Source of the DNA: Gordonia bronchialis DSM 43247
Lineage (GTDB): Bacteria > Actinomycetota > Actinomycetes > Mycobacteriales > Mycobacteriaceae
Reading direction: 5' to 3'
Assembly: GCF_000024785.1 (NCBI RefSeq)
Contig: NC_013442.1
Span: 17,411 to 81,410, forward strand
DNA length: 64,000 nucleotides
Shown: one piece after another, positions 52,201 to 60,203 of the stretch
Numbering within the stretch: the first letter of the stretch is position 1
Layout: the number at the start of each line of letters is the position of its first letter
Notes under the pieces: model-generated
Database searches by the model: none
Told to the model about the DNA's origin: nothing
The model's input: the letters and a program-made list of their open reading frames with translations, nothing else
Position numbers and translations under genes: made by a program

Positions 52201-52959
52201 CTGGCGAAAGTCCTCAAGCGAATCGAACAGAAGTCCCTGCTCGGGTTCTACTACTGCTGCGGCGGTGGCTTTCTGGCGATCAGGGCGTCGTGCTCGGCCA
52301 GTGCCGCGCTCACCACGCGTTCCAGTTCCGTGGCCAGCTGATCGTGCGGTCCTTGTGGAAGGTTCATCGACTCTGTTGCCCGACTCTGCAGGAGGTCTGC
52401 TGCCCACAACTGCCACCGGATCGGCTGATCCGGCCACACCAGCTCCGCCAGACGTTCCATCTCCGGGCTCGCCGGAGACTCGGAGGCTGCCCACGCCGGC
52501 ATCGCTGACTTCGGCGATGCCGGCTCCCTGTCGTTCTCGGTCGGGTTGTCCTCTGCGGCCTGATAGCCCTCCCACAGCGCCTCGTGCAGCACTGTCTCCT
52601 GCGCCGATAGCCTCGCCTGATTGAGCAACCCCATCCGCTCGGTGTAGTCGGCTACCCGCCCCATCTCCTTCTCCCACGCGCGGATCATCGAGTGCTCGGT
52701 CTCGCTGATCCGCTGAGCTATCTGTGCCTCCAGCTCCGCGGTCCGGCGCATCACCAGGTCCTCGTAGCTGCCCCGGTCCATGTCCTTGAGTTCCTGGCGA
52801 TAGCGTGCGTGTACCGCCGCCTGGATCTCGCTCATCGCGTATCTCCTCACGGGTTGTGTCCACAGTGAGCTGTTCATCTGATGATCTCTCCTGCACTGGT
52901 AGTGAGAACAAGTCTTGCTGGTTCGGATCAGGTTGGCTACGTCGGGAACGGCTGGCCAT
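46255..52959 (-). CDS. DarB-like giant protein: adenine methylase and SF2 helicase
   Basis: The frame starting MASRSRRSQPD (52959, GAGAGG upstream) encodes 2,234 residues. The methylase part contains VLEPGCGSGNFIG (motif I) and AAIGNVPFGRF (motif IV, NxPF type). The helicase part has LDHVVGAGKTGTMF (Walker A), YIFLDEAHEYKN (DEAH) and the C-terminal QREGRIIRQGNQN (motif VI). This architecture matches P1 DarB-type anti-restriction proteins and their plasmid relatives, which protect DNA entering a new host. Between 52251 and 52835 the frame overlaps another, better-supported gene, so the true N-terminus is uncertain and may lie near 52250-52100. Confidence 0.75.
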   Translation of the reverse strand: MASRSRRSQPDPNQQDLFSLPVQERSSDEQLTVDTTREEIRDERDPGGGTRTLSPGTQGHGPGQLRGPGDAPDRGAGGTDSSADQRDRALDDPRVGEGDGAGSRLHRADGVAQSGEAIGAGDSAARGAVGGLSGRRGQPDRERQGAGIAEVSDAGVGSLRVSGEPGDGTSGGAGVAGSADPVAVVGSRPPAESGNRVDEPSTRTARSAGHGTGTRGERGTGRARRPDRQKATAAAVVEPEQGLLFDSLEDFRQPVNPAVIDPGGTPLPADESSVESLPMVAADEMGVPLSEWTRVRTREARRPDGTRVWIAADSVIAGLEPDPDPVSRAATPQHQRQTDTPSHAASHAAESHEQNITGDEATTGSSGKRDESTPVREPDAEPFVTPQRFTHGGDVLVPSGERARARANIAALEVVTDCAAGNRYATADEQNTLARWSGWGGCPNVFDPGREEWAAERERLQQLITAEEYQSARASTLNAHYTDPAIAQAMWDALVDAGFSGGRVLEPGCGSGNFIGLAPDTASMVGVENDPVSARVAHLLYPDAQVRNEGFERTRVPEGSFTAAIGNVPFGRFTVPDPVHNSRNHSIHNHFIIKTLHLTAPGGYAALITSSWTLDAADEKARREMHELGELVSAIRLPSRAFQRVAATDVVTDVLVFRRRDNAETVPHPETVDWIHAGPMRVRDRHGEWQVITVNQHYHTRPSSVLGQIHAGRGQFHDAQMVVINEDLGSAAEQLRQRLHADVTAAVDAGHSLSARPRPSRGSDFQAGIATARDLTEAQRPIGRVEYDAEADEFVREGLDGPETLSVFKTRVVETKHLLRLRDLAEATIAAQRDGTADKDMRDGLREELGRVYDAYVAAYGPINRAQITGGTERSAAEAEAKYVEAEKKWRAKNGVGGVAYRGELPAEVAEELTEKAWQTSPRVRRQRHLEQLRGDPSMAAVLALEHFDTETKKPTKTAIFSRDVVVAPVPVRSAESAEEAVSISVGESGGVDLDRIAQLLGCAPTEARDRIRGLVYADPQSDGQLVPASTALSGNVIAKHEQARTALSEDPGNGDLREYVDALAKVIPPRKEPSQIGAVSPGVTWVAAEDYAQFVKDVFGARTATVEKSSQGWVVDVPAGERNTPLMRTEYGADNQDYEKSLDAIDLWTELLNQRPIAVKNSPRERDDGAPEIDSQATVLAHVQARKITSEFQGWLWSDDDRRERLTTEWNRRFNAWVAPRHDGRYLSLPGLSPAFTPHPYQRNAVARIAAEPTVLLDHVVGAGKTGTMFMAAMELKRRGVVSQPWIVVPTHLIEQFGREVKQWYPAANALVGGKGMSPEERRTFVAQTATSDWDMVIVPASVFEKIKVAPDRREAYVRRELADLEEELQQRKDSGASHQTVKAIERAKKSQEKRLSKLLESKSRDEGVTFENSGCDYIFLDEAHEYKNKARQCAIESLSHEGSQKAEDLSMKLDLLRERAQERAHDTGLALTAGMERVATFATGTPIANSLAESWVMQQYLRPDVLDAAGVRSVTDWAAAFTQKRSETVTNVAGTRLRVETVTSSFSSPREMFAMSAQYADVVTRDQVPAKLPVYGERTIITTRPSQEVLDFITDLEHRLDHLDPREPQYDNTLKVLSDGQNVALDPRLANLTATRETTRAYAVAQKAADIYHANRDNEYLTATGERSATPGALQMVFCDRGTPKEAGSWTVYHALRDELIAAGVPAESIRFIHEARSPQQKLALQEDARTGKIAVLIGSTKTMGTGMNVQDRMIALHHMDVPWRPADLEQREGRIIRQGNQNPRIEICGYVTEGTTDTVMWQKVERKARFIAEAKTGQLDPTVTEVQDVDSSQSLVDAAAATKAAATGDERFLRMVELQSEVDDLQALANAHRDSRMHAAMVVQRADRMIPQLERARDVLEQLVVDHGEWDEKGRRFTVAGQSYRERPERSLALLTRAREAFMSVRNKGIGEKVTIAEFPHGVTLQLSRYAMSGDHAWFHLHIPEVDAESTGRLEFSVEGTRLMAGGPSGEQVSAVASGLATRVENLYARLPEKVAAVDEAIENYRATIRVHSPRIDVPFDKAKELQDRQVDLQTLRMELQAAQNTPEAIAGREAAAERMRRAGREPGWSLELNPTKATLEDAGLTAEQYVAATIRRHAAAAHDYTLQQSLREAEMRVEGPAPEPERETADTGADEQQGRPHVRDLLNDMRPPGRRSRSSTPPAAPTSDQLQQRASGLEQRPAAPDHDLSP
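52251..52835 (-). CDS. Helical 194-residue protein overlapping the giant helicase frame
   Basis: ATG 52835 has GAGGAG at the right distance. The product (MSEIQAAVHARYRQELKDMD, RRTAELEAQIAQRISETEHS, ending ALIARKPPPQQ) has the composition of a real helical protein, and third codon positions are GC-rich in this frame. The helicase frame over the same bases gives a Gly/Arg/Ala-rich stretch with GC-poor third positions. This is therefore probably the true coding frame. No domain is recognised. It ends where the helicase sequence starts to look protein-like (EQGLLFDSLEDFRQPV). Confidence 0.65.
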   Translation of the reverse strand: MSEIQAAVHARYRQELKDMDRGSYEDLVMRRTAELEAQIAQRISETEHSMIRAWEKEMGRVADYTERMGLLNQARLSAQETVLHEALWEGYQAAEDNPTENDREPASPKSAMPAWAASESPASPEMERLAELVWPDQPIRWQLWAADLLQSRATESMNLPQGPHDQLATELERVVSAALAEHDALIARKPPPQQ

Positions 52960-53070
52960 TGCAGGGGAACCTCTCACGGTGGTTGGTGGAATCCCACCCG
53001 CAGCCGTTGCCCAGCCCAGGTGGGGCGATAACATCACTCACCGGTCGGAGCCTGTCCTCTGACCGCCACG

Positions 53071-53100
53071 CCCTGGCAGGTGCTCCAACACCTGTCAGGG
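53071..53100. terminator. 12-bp stem hairpin with loop CTCCAA
   Basis: CCCTGGCAGGTG and CACCTGTCAGGG flank CTCCAA, with one G-T wobble. It shares loop and inner stem with the hairpin at 5695-5724. It separates the mating-pore operon (ending 53110) from the helicase operon and is probably its terminator. Confidence 0.65.
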
Positions 53101-53109
53101 CCTGCTGCC

Positions 53110-53331
53110 TCAGGTGACCATCGCCGGACCTTCTGCCTGGGTGTCCATCGTCTGCGCACAGTGTTCAGCGATGTGGTTCTCCGCGTCGGTGGTGCTGTGG
53201 TGTTCGGCCTGCAGCAGTCGGCAGTTGAGCAGATCGTTGGCGGTGCGTGCGACCCGCGCCGTCTCCCGGGCGGATCGGCGGCGGCTCCGGGGCTGCTGGT
53301 GAGTCTCGGGGGATGTGTTAGATGCGGTCAT
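53110..53331 (-). CDS. Small protein at the end of the mating-pore operon
   Basis: 73 residues from the ATG at 53331 (an ATG at 53340 adds MPV). It begins MTASNTSPETHQQPRSRRRS, with an Arg-rich first third and a helical acidic remainder (TDAENHIAEHCAQTMDTQA). It follows the preceding gene by 17 bp. Unknown function. Confidence 0.5.
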   Translation of the reverse strand: MTASNTSPETHQQPRSRRRSARETARVARTANDLLNCRLLQAEHHSTTDAENHIAEHCAQTMDTQAEGPAMVT

Positions 53332-53348
53332 GACGGGCATCCGCGTCG

Positions 53349-54047
53349 TCAGAAACGCCCGGGGCGGGTTGTGGTAAGGCGTGCATATCGGCAGGTCAGA
53401 GGTATGATGACCGTACTGACCATGCCGACGATCACTGCGGGTCCGAGGGTGGTTTGCCACGGCCCGGAGGTGGCCACCAGCAGCATCGCGATGGCTGTCA
53501 CCAGCACACCGATCGCGCAGAAGAAGCCACCTGCGGCAGGCGTCGCGTTGAGCAGCACCCACATCACCCCGGCCGCAAGCAGTGCGGCACCCACCGAAAG
53601 TGCTACGGCGCCAACACCGGAAACGGTCGGCGTGGGCAGCGCATGGTCGATCCAGTAGGTGGCCGGAGTCCAGCGTTGTGTCGCGGCGTTGGCCACGAAC
53701 ACGCCGAGGATGGCGACCAGCGCGGCGACGATCGCGGTGACGAGTGCGCAAGCGATAAACCGGAGAAGGTCGACGCCGGCGTCGCAGCTCGCCGAGAGGG
53801 CTGGGGTGTCCTGTGTCGTCGTGTGCGGCTGGGGATCTGGATAGCGGTCCTCGCCCCAGGCGGCGGCGTGCGGATTGAACCCCGACGCCGGGCCCAGATG
53901 CCGCCGGTCAAGGTGGGCGACGCTGTCGTCGGGGCCGTCGTACAGGTTGCCGTCGGGGTCGCCGTCGGGCACCTCGGAGTACGCGAGAGGGCGGGGTGCG
54001 GGGGCAGGGGGGTCGAACCGCTGCGTGGGGTGCTGTTCGGGTGTCAT
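53349..54047 (-). CDS. Polytopic membrane protein of the transfer operon
   Basis: 232 residues from ATG 54047. A Pro-rich cytosolic N-terminal half (HPTQRFDPPAPAPRPLAYSE) is followed by four predicted transmembrane segments (about residues 105-130, 140-160, 165-185 and 190-215). No family is recognised. Its place after DUF4913 and the coupling protein suggests a role in the transfer apparatus. Confidence 0.65.
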   Translation of the reverse strand: MTPEQHPTQRFDPPAPAPRPLAYSEVPDGDPDGNLYDGPDDSVAHLDRRHLGPASGFNPHAAAWGEDRYPDPQPHTTTQDTPALSASCDAGVDLLRFIACALVTAIVAALVAILGVFVANAATQRWTPATYWIDHALPTPTVSGVGAVALSVGAALLAAGVMWVLLNATPAAGGFFCAIGVLVTAIAMLLVATSGPWQTTLGPAVIVGMVSTVIIPLTCRYARLTTTRPGRF

Positions 54048-54112
54048 GGCCAGAAACCTCGCTGTCGGGTGGCGTCGATTGGTTGGTTGTTGGGGTGGTG
54101 GTCCGGCGCTCA

Positions 54113-54577
54113 CTACGCCGGCCTGAGCATGCTGCTGTCGGCGTGCTGGTCGCCGAGATCTGTGGGGGTAAGCCATCCGCGCGGCATCGGGACGTGGGGC
54201 AGGTTTCGGCGCTCGCCGTGGGAGACGTGCTGCTCGGGACTGCACAGGTGCAGTGGGCCGTTCTCAGCGGTCAGCGCTCGCCAGTGGGCGTCGAAGTGGT
54301 AGACCCACCACCCGGACATAGCGAGCGGGTCTTCGCTGATCCGTGCACCTTCCCAGCCGTCCCAGAGCGCGACGAGGCGGGTGACGACCTCTTCATGGCG
54401 CCACCACTGTGCACACCAGCGGTGTTCACGGTTGAAGCTGTTGTGGATGACTTCGGAGAGCCATTGGTCGACCCATTCGTCGACCGAACCGAAACGGCGT
54501 GGTGGGGTGTCGGGTTCGGGTTCGGGTTGGGGTTCGTCGGTGTCGTCCCAGGCGAACGCGTCGTCGGTGTCGGTCAT
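54113..54577 (-). CDS. DUF4913 protein
   Basis: A 154-residue protein. After an acidic Pro-rich N-terminus (DEPQPEPEPDTPPR) the DUF4913 core reads FGSVDEWVDQWLSEVIHNSF, WCAQWWRHEEVVTRLVALWD and MSGWWVYHFDAHWRALTAENG. The family is found in actinobacterial transfer loci beside coupling proteins; function unknown. Its ATG overlaps the coupling-protein stop (ATGA). Confidence 0.85.
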   Translation of the reverse strand: MTDTDDAFAWDDTDEPQPEPEPDTPPRRFGSVDEWVDQWLSEVIHNSFNREHRWCAQWWRHEEVVTRLVALWDGWEGARISEDPLAMSGWWVYHFDAHWRALTAENGPLHLCSPEQHVSHGERRNLPHVPMPRGWLTPTDLGDQHADSSMLRPA

Positions 54578-56583
54578 GCGGCAGCTCCTTGTCCGTCGAG
54601 GGGTAGCCCGGCAGCGATTCGTTGGGCTTTGGCGGCACTTTCCGAGGCGTGGCAGGCGTGGCGGAACGGGCCTTTCCAGTAGGAGTTCTTCTTGAGCAGC
54701 AGCACCCGGTTGCCTGAGGTCTTGACCACCGCACGGGTGTCGGGCATGGCGCCGAGTTCGGCCACATCGAGGATGGGTTCTGAGGACCAGCTCTCGCTGA
54801 TCGACGATGACCCGACACCGCCGCTGCCATTACGGTTGCGGGTCACGCGGCGCACATCGCGGGTGCCGATCATGCGGACCAGTGATTCGAGGTAGGGGGT
54901 GCTGTTGGAGTTGCCGGCGAAGTAGTAGACGTTGGATGCGTCTTTGAGCATGTCCAGCTTCTCGGCCGACCACACCTTGGACGCCTGGGCCAAGGACTGC
55001 AGGAACGTGACCACGACGATGCCGCGGCTACCGAAATGCGAGTACCAGTCGGGTAATTCGGGAAGTTTGCACACGTTGGCGGCTTCGTCGAGTAACGCCA
55101 CCATCGGGGTGGGCAGTCGCCCGCCGTGCTGTTCGGCGATCGCGGTGGCGGCTTTGAACACCGAATCGGCCAGCGCGGTGGTCAGTGCGGTGGCCGCACC
55201 GGCACCTTCTTTGGAGAGCGCGAACAGGGTGTCGGTCGACTGCGCGAACTGTTGCGGGTCAAAGGCTGGCAGGTTGTGGTGCAGGTCGGCGTTGCCGACG
55301 GTGTTGTCACCGGCGAACTGCACCCGCCGCGGTGGCAGGACGGTGCACGCATATTTCGGGACGGTCATGATGTTGATGAAGCGGCGGGCCATGTCGTAGA
55401 GGCCGTCTTGTTGCCGTTTGTTGAGGTCCTGGGCGGCATAGATTTTCGCGGCTGCGTCGGCATGCCCGTGCTGGATCAGCAGGTTGCGGGGAAGTTGCAG
55501 CTTGGGGTCGGTCAGCCATCCGTCGACGTGCTTGAGATCGCCGCCACCGCAGGCGGCAGCGAGAATGTAGAGCGCGAGGAGTTCTTGTGCCCCACCGTCG
55601 AAATAGGCATCTACGCGTGCCGAGGACTCGGTCGAGGCGCCTTTGAAGATGGCGGCGAGTTCGCGGGCATCGGCGAGGTCGTCGATGTCCCAGAACGGGT
55701 CCCACCACCACTGCTGGCCTTCGGCGCTGGCGATGTGTTGCAGATCGGATACCCAGATGCGGCCCTGGACGGCGTTGCGCCGCGCACGGATCACGCGCCG
55801 CACATGCCAGCGGCCCAGGTGTCCACGTATTCCGGGATCGTGGGCGGTGACGGTGATCCCGTTCCACCAGCGGGTGAACCACCGCTGCTGTCGTGGTCTG
55901 CCGAGTGTGTAGCTGGCTGCGTGCGGATCGAAGTCGGCGTCGCGGACGTACCGGATGGCGTCGTAGATGTCGGCCTTGTTGGAGGTCAGCACCGCCGGGC
56001 CGGGTGCCTGACAGCCCATGGGAATGACCATCGCCGATGTTTTGCCGCAGCGGGGTCCGCCGATGACCAGGCCGACCCATTCCCACAGCATGAAGATCGG
56101 TACCGAGGACGGTCCGGCCAGGCGGCCGAGCAGCAGCCCGTAATCGAGGAATCCCGGCCGTTGCCCGGCGAGGTCGCGGCGCAGCCGCGTCGCCGAGGCG
56201 CGGGCCTCTTTGACGGTCACGGCCGAGAGTTCACGTGCGGTGGCCATCAACGGTGCCGCTCGGTCGAAATCCCGTTCCCGTCCCCGGCCATCTCGGGTGC
56301 GGCTGACCGTGACGGCGGCGACGGCCAGCACGCCGATGCCACCGAGCAGCACGACGAGCACGGTGGAAGCGGTGGGCCAGGCTAGTCGGCCCTGGGTGAC
56401 TTCGAGCAGCGCGCGCACGGGGTTGGCCGGAATGGCTGCCGGCGATCGGGTCCACCAGTGCCCCACCCGCAGACTCAGGTAGAACACGGCGGTCACCGCG
56501 ATCGCGGCCACCACCGCCACCAGTGGTGCGGCGGTGGGTGGGTGTTGTCCGGCTTCGCGGCGGCGGGTGGCGGCAGTGACCAT
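54574..56583 (-). CDS. VirD4/TraG-like type IV coupling protein
   Basis: A 669-residue ATPase that would dock the relaxosome to the secretion channel. Two N-terminal membrane segments (residues 22-40 and about 70-95) precede Walker A, VIGGPRCGKTSAMVIP (about 175), with LTSNKADIYDAIR, and Walker B VALLDEAANVCKLPELPDW (about 480). VVTFLQSLAQASKVW and the C-terminal ILDVAELGAMPD also follow the TraG pattern. It is coupled to DUF4913 downstream. The gap to the next upstream gene is 30 bp, so it lies in the same operon. Confidence 0.9.
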   Translation of the reverse strand: MVTAATRRREAGQHPPTAAPLVAVVAAIAVTAVFYLSLRVGHWWTRSPAAIPANPVRALLEVTQGRLAWPTASTVLVVLLGGIGVLAVAAVTVSRTRDGRGRERDFDRAAPLMATARELSAVTVKEARASATRLRRDLAGQRPGFLDYGLLLGRLAGPSSVPIFMLWEWVGLVIGGPRCGKTSAMVIPMGCQAPGPAVLTSNKADIYDAIRYVRDADFDPHAASYTLGRPRQQRWFTRWWNGITVTAHDPGIRGHLGRWHVRRVIRARRNAVQGRIWVSDLQHIASAEGQQWWWDPFWDIDDLADARELAAIFKGASTESSARVDAYFDGGAQELLALYILAAACGGGDLKHVDGWLTDPKLQLPRNLLIQHGHADAAAKIYAAQDLNKRQQDGLYDMARRFINIMTVPKYACTVLPPRRVQFAGDNTVGNADLHHNLPAFDPQQFAQSTDTLFALSKEGAGAATALTTALADSVFKAATAIAEQHGGRLPTPMVALLDEAANVCKLPELPDWYSHFGSRGIVVVTFLQSLAQASKVWSAEKLDMLKDASNVYYFAGNSNSTPYLESLVRMIGTRDVRRVTRNRNGSGGVGSSSISESWSSEPILDVAELGAMPDTRAVVKTSGNRVLLLKKNSYWKGPFRHACHASESAAKAQRIAAGLPLDGQGAAA

Positions 56584-56613
56584 GATCGGGCCGTCCTTTC
56601 CTTTGAGGATGTG

Positions 56614-57219
56614 TCAGTGAGTGATCGAGGGGTATGTCGCGACTTTCCAGTGCCCGTCGGTGAGTTTGAGACGGGTGGTGGCGGTGAAGGTGTCCAGTGG
56701 TGTGCTGGCCCCGTCGATTGCCAGCACGGTCTGCACCACCCGCGCCTGCCCGAGCACTGTCGTGGGTCCGATGCGGGAGATACGGGGCTCGTCGACGCGG
56801 GCGGTGATGAGATCACCGGAGCTGCGCCAGGCCGCCCAGTCGGCACTGACCCGCACACCGGACGCCGGTGGTGACTGCGCTGATGCCAGCGCATCGCCGG
56901 TCAGAAACGGTGCGGCACGGCGTAATCCGTCCGTGGGTGAGGTGTCGGTGACCGGCTCCCAGCTGTAGATCGCCGCCAGCGCCGCGGTCAGCACCCCGGC
57001 CGGCTCGTCACGGTCGATGAGGCCCGGTGCGCTGCTGTAGTGCTCGTGCACATCGCCGGCGTGCTCCCCTGACTCCTCGACATCACCACCACACCCGGCG
57101 AGAACGATGAGCACCGCGGCCAGCGATCCCATGATGACTGCCGTGCGGGGGACGCGGGATCGGTGCCGCTGGCTTCGGGTGGAGTGGGCGGCTGATCGGA
57201 CGATCACAGGTGTGGTCAT
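56614..57219 (-). CDS. Lipoprotein of the transfer apparatus, possibly VirB8-like
   Basis: A 201-residue protein with an N-terminal hydrophobic segment ending in a lipobox ([15 protein letters not shown]), so it is probably lipid-anchored outside the membrane. The exported domain ([20 protein letters not shown], ending [13 protein letters not shown]) resembles the NTF2-like fold of VirB8-type proteins. It overlaps the wall-hydrolase gene by 4 bp (ATGA). Its place suggests a core scaffold component; VirB8 is an inference. Confidence 0.7.
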   Translation of the reverse strand: MTTPVIVRSAAHSTRSQRHRSRVPRTAVIMGSLAAVLIVLAGCGGDVEESGEHAGDVHEHYSSAPGLIDRDEPAGVLTAALAAIYSWEPVTDTSPTDGLRRAAPFLTGDALASAQSPPASGVRVSADWAAWRSSGDLITARVDEPRISRIGPTTVLGQARVVQTVLAIDGASTPLDTFTATTRLKLTDGHWKVATYPSITH

Positions 57220-59264
57220 GGCGTGGTCATTCCTTGTTGGGCGAATTCGCGGGCGTAGCGGATGACGTTGGCCCCGTAGGGGCGGGTTTGGGTGTCGTAG
57301 TCGCCGCCCGAGGGTTCACCACCGGCGGCCAGGATCGCGCCGACCCCGGCGTTGTAGGCCTCGGCGTAGAGCTTTTCCGGTCCCTCGGCGGGCGCGCGGA
57401 CGGTGCCCCGGGCGATGGCGGCGTCGATCTGGGCGGCGTTGGCGCAGGAGAATCGGCCCGCCGCCATGACAGCGTCACCGATGTCGTTGGGGTCGGCGCG
57501 GCCGTTGCCGTCGTCGTCCTTGGCCCACGACGGGAAGGTGCCATCCATGAACTGCATCGGCCCCTTCGCCCCGTCCTTGGAGGTGAGGTTTTGCTGAAAC
57601 CCGGTTTCCTGCTTGCCGATTCCCGCCAGCAGAGACGAGCTGATCTGCTTGCAGATCGTCCCCGCTTTGCGGAACCACCGCTCATAGGCGGGCGGAACCT
57701 TGCCCGCGGCGAGGTTGTCGTGGCCCTCCCCGCCGCCCGACGGTGCCGGGTCCTCGCACTCGTCTTCGCTGCCCCCACCGCCGTCGAGGTCCTCACCGCC
57801 GCCGGTGACACCCGGGGCGGTGTAGACCTCACGGCCGGTGGGAAATCCGTGTCCTTCCAGGGTGACGTGGAGATGATCCATGTGGTTCTGGGTGTCCGAG
57901 CCGCGGTTCCCCATGATGTTGGTGGCGCCGGTGGCGTCGAGGTACCGCTGCCGCCAGATCGTGTACACCACCTTGAAGAACTTCTTGTTGTCCATCACGT
58001 ACTTGTGCACGGCGTTGCCCAGCGCGATCCCCTCGGCCGAGCTGTAATTGGGGATCATGACATCGATCGCCCGCCCGGACGGATGATCGGGGAAGGGGTC
58101 GCTGGGACGCCAGCCGCCGATGGTGGCGATCTTCGGGAATTTCACCGCGATGGCGCGGGCCAGGCGGATGCTGTCGATCTGCCAGTGCGCCTCGGACCCT
58201 TTCGACGACGGCAGCGGGGGCAGCGCACCGCTCATCTGCCCGGCGCCGGTATCGCCGGCGCGGGTGGCCGGCGGTGCCGGTGTCGGCGTCGGTGCCGGGG
58301 TTCGCGCGGCGTTGACGAATGTTCCTGGCGGAGCGGGCTTTTTCCCGGTCACACCGGCAGCTTTGGAGGTGCTCGGCCATGCTCCCCACCCTTGGGTGCC
58401 CAGTACCCGGTTGGCGACTTCCATCTGCTGCTCGCGGGTGGCCTTGTTGGCGGTGGGCGCGTACTGGGCACCGCCCGCGCCGGTCCACGTCGACGGCGCG
58501 AACTGCAGGCCGCCCTGGTAGCCGTTGCCGGTGTCGATGGCCCAGTTCCCGCCGGATTCGAGCTGGGCGACCTTGTCCCAGTCCGCGGCGGTGACCACGG
58601 ATGGATCGCTGGGCCCCGGCCGCCCCGGGTTGGGCGTAGGCGCCGGACGCGGCGCGGCGCTGCCGGGATCCGGGCTGGTGGTCACCCAGCTAGTCGGATC
58701 GATCGCTCGCCCGCCCCCGAAATCGCGGTGCCCGCCGTCCCAGACCTCGAAATGCAGGTGTGCCCCGGTGGATTGGCCGTCATTGCCGCGGTCGGCGATG
58801 TGTTGTCCGGCGGTGACTCGTTGCCCGACCTTGACCAACACCCCGGCCGCATACATATGGCCGTAGACCGTCGCCCACTTGTGCCCATTGATGTTGTGGT
58901 TGAGCACAATCCAGTGCCCGAACCCCGACGCCGGTCCGGCCGCGACCACCACCCCGTCGGCGGCGGCATAAATCGGCGCGCCCTGCGGCCCGGCCAGATC
59001 GATACCGTTGTGGAACTCCTGACCGCGTGGCCCGAAGCCGGACGAGATCTGAAAGTCCTTCTGCTTCATCGGTTTGACCTTCGCCCCGGGCGAAAGCGAT
59101 CCGTCGGTGGGTATATCGACGGTGATGTCCCCGGCACCGGGGTCGCAGTCACCCCCGCCGCCGCCGGAGAGGAGCACGGTGATGAACAGGATCGGAACGG
59201 CGAGGACGATCACCGCCACGAGCGCCAGCAACGTTGTGCTGCCCGACGTCCTCGAGTTCTTCAT
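57216..59264 (-). CDS. Four-domain cell-wall hydrolase of the mating pore
   Basis: A 682-residue membrane-anchored protein (N-terminal segment [21 protein letters not shown]). Domain 1 is an M23 peptidase ([32 protein letters not shown]). Domain 2 is Rpf-like ([30 protein letters not shown]). Domain 3 resembles an LAS-type peptidase ([26 protein letters not shown]). Domain 4 is a lytic transglycosylase ([23 protein letters not shown]). It would open the peptidoglycan of the mating cells. Four activities on one chain is unusual. The stop overlaps the lipoprotein start. Confidence 0.9.
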   Translation of the reverse strand: MKNSRTSGSTTLLALVAVIVLAVPILFITVLLSGGGGGDCDPGAGDITVDIPTDGSLSPGAKVKPMKQKDFQISSGFGPRGQEFHNGIDLAGPQGAPIYAAADGVVVAAGPASGFGHWIVLNHNINGHKWATVYGHMYAAGVLVKVGQRVTAGQHIADRGNDGQSTGAHLHFEVWDGGHRDFGGGRAIDPTSWVTTSPDPGSAAPRPAPTPNPGRPGPSDPSVVTAADWDKVAQLESGGNWAIDTGNGYQGGLQFAPSTWTGAGGAQYAPTANKATREQQMEVANRVLGTQGWGAWPSTSKAAGVTGKKPAPPGTFVNAARTPAPTPTPAPPATRAGDTGAGQMSGALPPLPSSKGSEAHWQIDSIRLARAIAVKFPKIATIGGWRPSDPFPDHPSGRAIDVMIPNYSSAEGIALGNAVHKYVMDNKKFFKVVYTIWRQRYLDATGATNIMGNRGSDTQNHMDHLHVTLEGHGFPTGREVYTAPGVTGGGEDLDGGGGSEDECEDPAPSGGGEGHDNLAAGKVPPAYERWFRKAGTICKQISSSLLAGIGKQETGFQQNLTSKDGAKGPMQFMDGTFPSWAKDDDGNGRADPNDIGDAVMAAGRFSCANAAQIDAAIARGTVRAPAEGPEKLYAEAYNAGVGAILAAGGEPSGGDYDTQTRPYGANVIRYAREFAQQGMTTP

Positions 59265-59371
59265 GCGGGCGGTCCTTTGGGCTCAGCGGTGGTGGGTTCG
59301 GCACGAAGCCGGAGACGCGGAAGGAGAGATGATCTCCCAGGCGGGTGGCGCAGCAGGTGACGGAGCACCGT

Positions 59372-60160
59372 TCAGCTGTCCGTGGTGTAACCGGTGTCGG
59401 CGGCAGGGGCGGGGGTGTCGAGGTGATGAGCCGGTGCTGGCACACTGCCTGCGGTGAAGCTGCCGAGCTCGATCGACGCCTCATCGCCGGCGGCGTTCTC
59501 GACGCCCGGCCGGGTCGCGGTCACCAGATCGGCCAGCGTGGGTTGTTGCGTGGCAGCAGCCGACGGCGAATCCATGTCGGCGGCGTACTCGGTCGCCAAC
59601 GCCCCCGCGGGAGTGTCCATGGCCAGCTGTTCGTCAGGGGTCAAGGCCTCGCCGTCGAGACCTGTGGCGGCGTCGAGTTCACTGTCGGCCCCGGTGTCGC
59701 GGGTGGCGGCATCGAGTGCCGCTGTCGAGAATCCGGCCTGGGCCAGCCGCTGCGCCCAGGCGTCGCGGTGAATGTCGGCGATGACCGCATCGGCTTCGGT
59801 GCCGCGCAGTTCGGCGGCGGTGTCGTGGTTGTTCGCGGCGGGCAGGTGGTGCATCTCGCTGCGCAGTTCGTCGAGGCGTTGCCGGGTTTCCTCGGCCAGG
59901 GCCTGGCTGGCAGCCCACCGGGCGGTGAGTTCGGTCAGCCGCTGATCCTGAGCGGTGATGGTGGCCTGCTGTTGGCTTTGCACTGCGGTGGTGTCGGTGT
60001 GTGTGCGCCACTGCGTGCGCCGGCGGTGGTGCGATCGGGCGCGCATGGTGCGGCGGGTGGCGCGTGCGGCGCGCAGGGCACTGCGCGCCGAGTGCGCGAG
60101 CGTCTGCTGCGACATCTCGAGGATGTCGCCGCCGCCGAGCTGCGTGTCTGCGTGTGTCAT
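59372..60160 (-). CDS. Coiled-coil transfer-locus protein
   Basis: 262 residues from ATG 60160 (a longer frame reaches 60232). It begins MTHADTQLGGGDILEMSQQT, followed by an Arg-rich stretch, a coiled coil (SQALAEETRQRLDELRSEMH) and a low-complexity acidic tail. No membrane segment. It may be a cytosolic scaffold or regulator. It is separated by 107 bp from the wall hydrolase and by 43 bp from the HTH gene. Confidence 0.6.
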   Translation of the reverse strand: MTHADTQLGGGDILEMSQQTLAHSARSALRAARATRRTMRARSHHRRRTQWRTHTDTTAVQSQQQATITAQDQRLTELTARWAASQALAEETRQRLDELRSEMHHLPAANNHDTAAELRGTEADAVIADIHRDAWAQRLAQAGFSTAALDAATRDTGADSELDAATGLDGEALTPDEQLAMDTPAGALATEYAADMDSPSAAATQQPTLADLVTATRPGVENAAGDEASIELGSFTAGSVPAPAHHLDTPAPAADTGYTTDS

Positions 60161-60203
60161 GGCTGATCCCTTTGTGTCGGTGGATGATTGGGTGCGTCGT
60201 GTT

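Noticed and set aside
53332..53751. N-terminal extension of the 53110 frame
   Set aside because: Overlaps the four-span membrane protein in another frame and is Arg-rich; the shorter start is used.
55126..56385. 419-residue open frame on the plus strand
   Set aside because: Shadow of the VirD4-like gene; Gly/Val/Arg-rich with no domain pattern.
57210..59360. 716-residue open frame on the plus strand
   Set aside because: Complete shadow of the wall-hydrolase gene, which has clear catalytic motifs and coupling on the minus strand.
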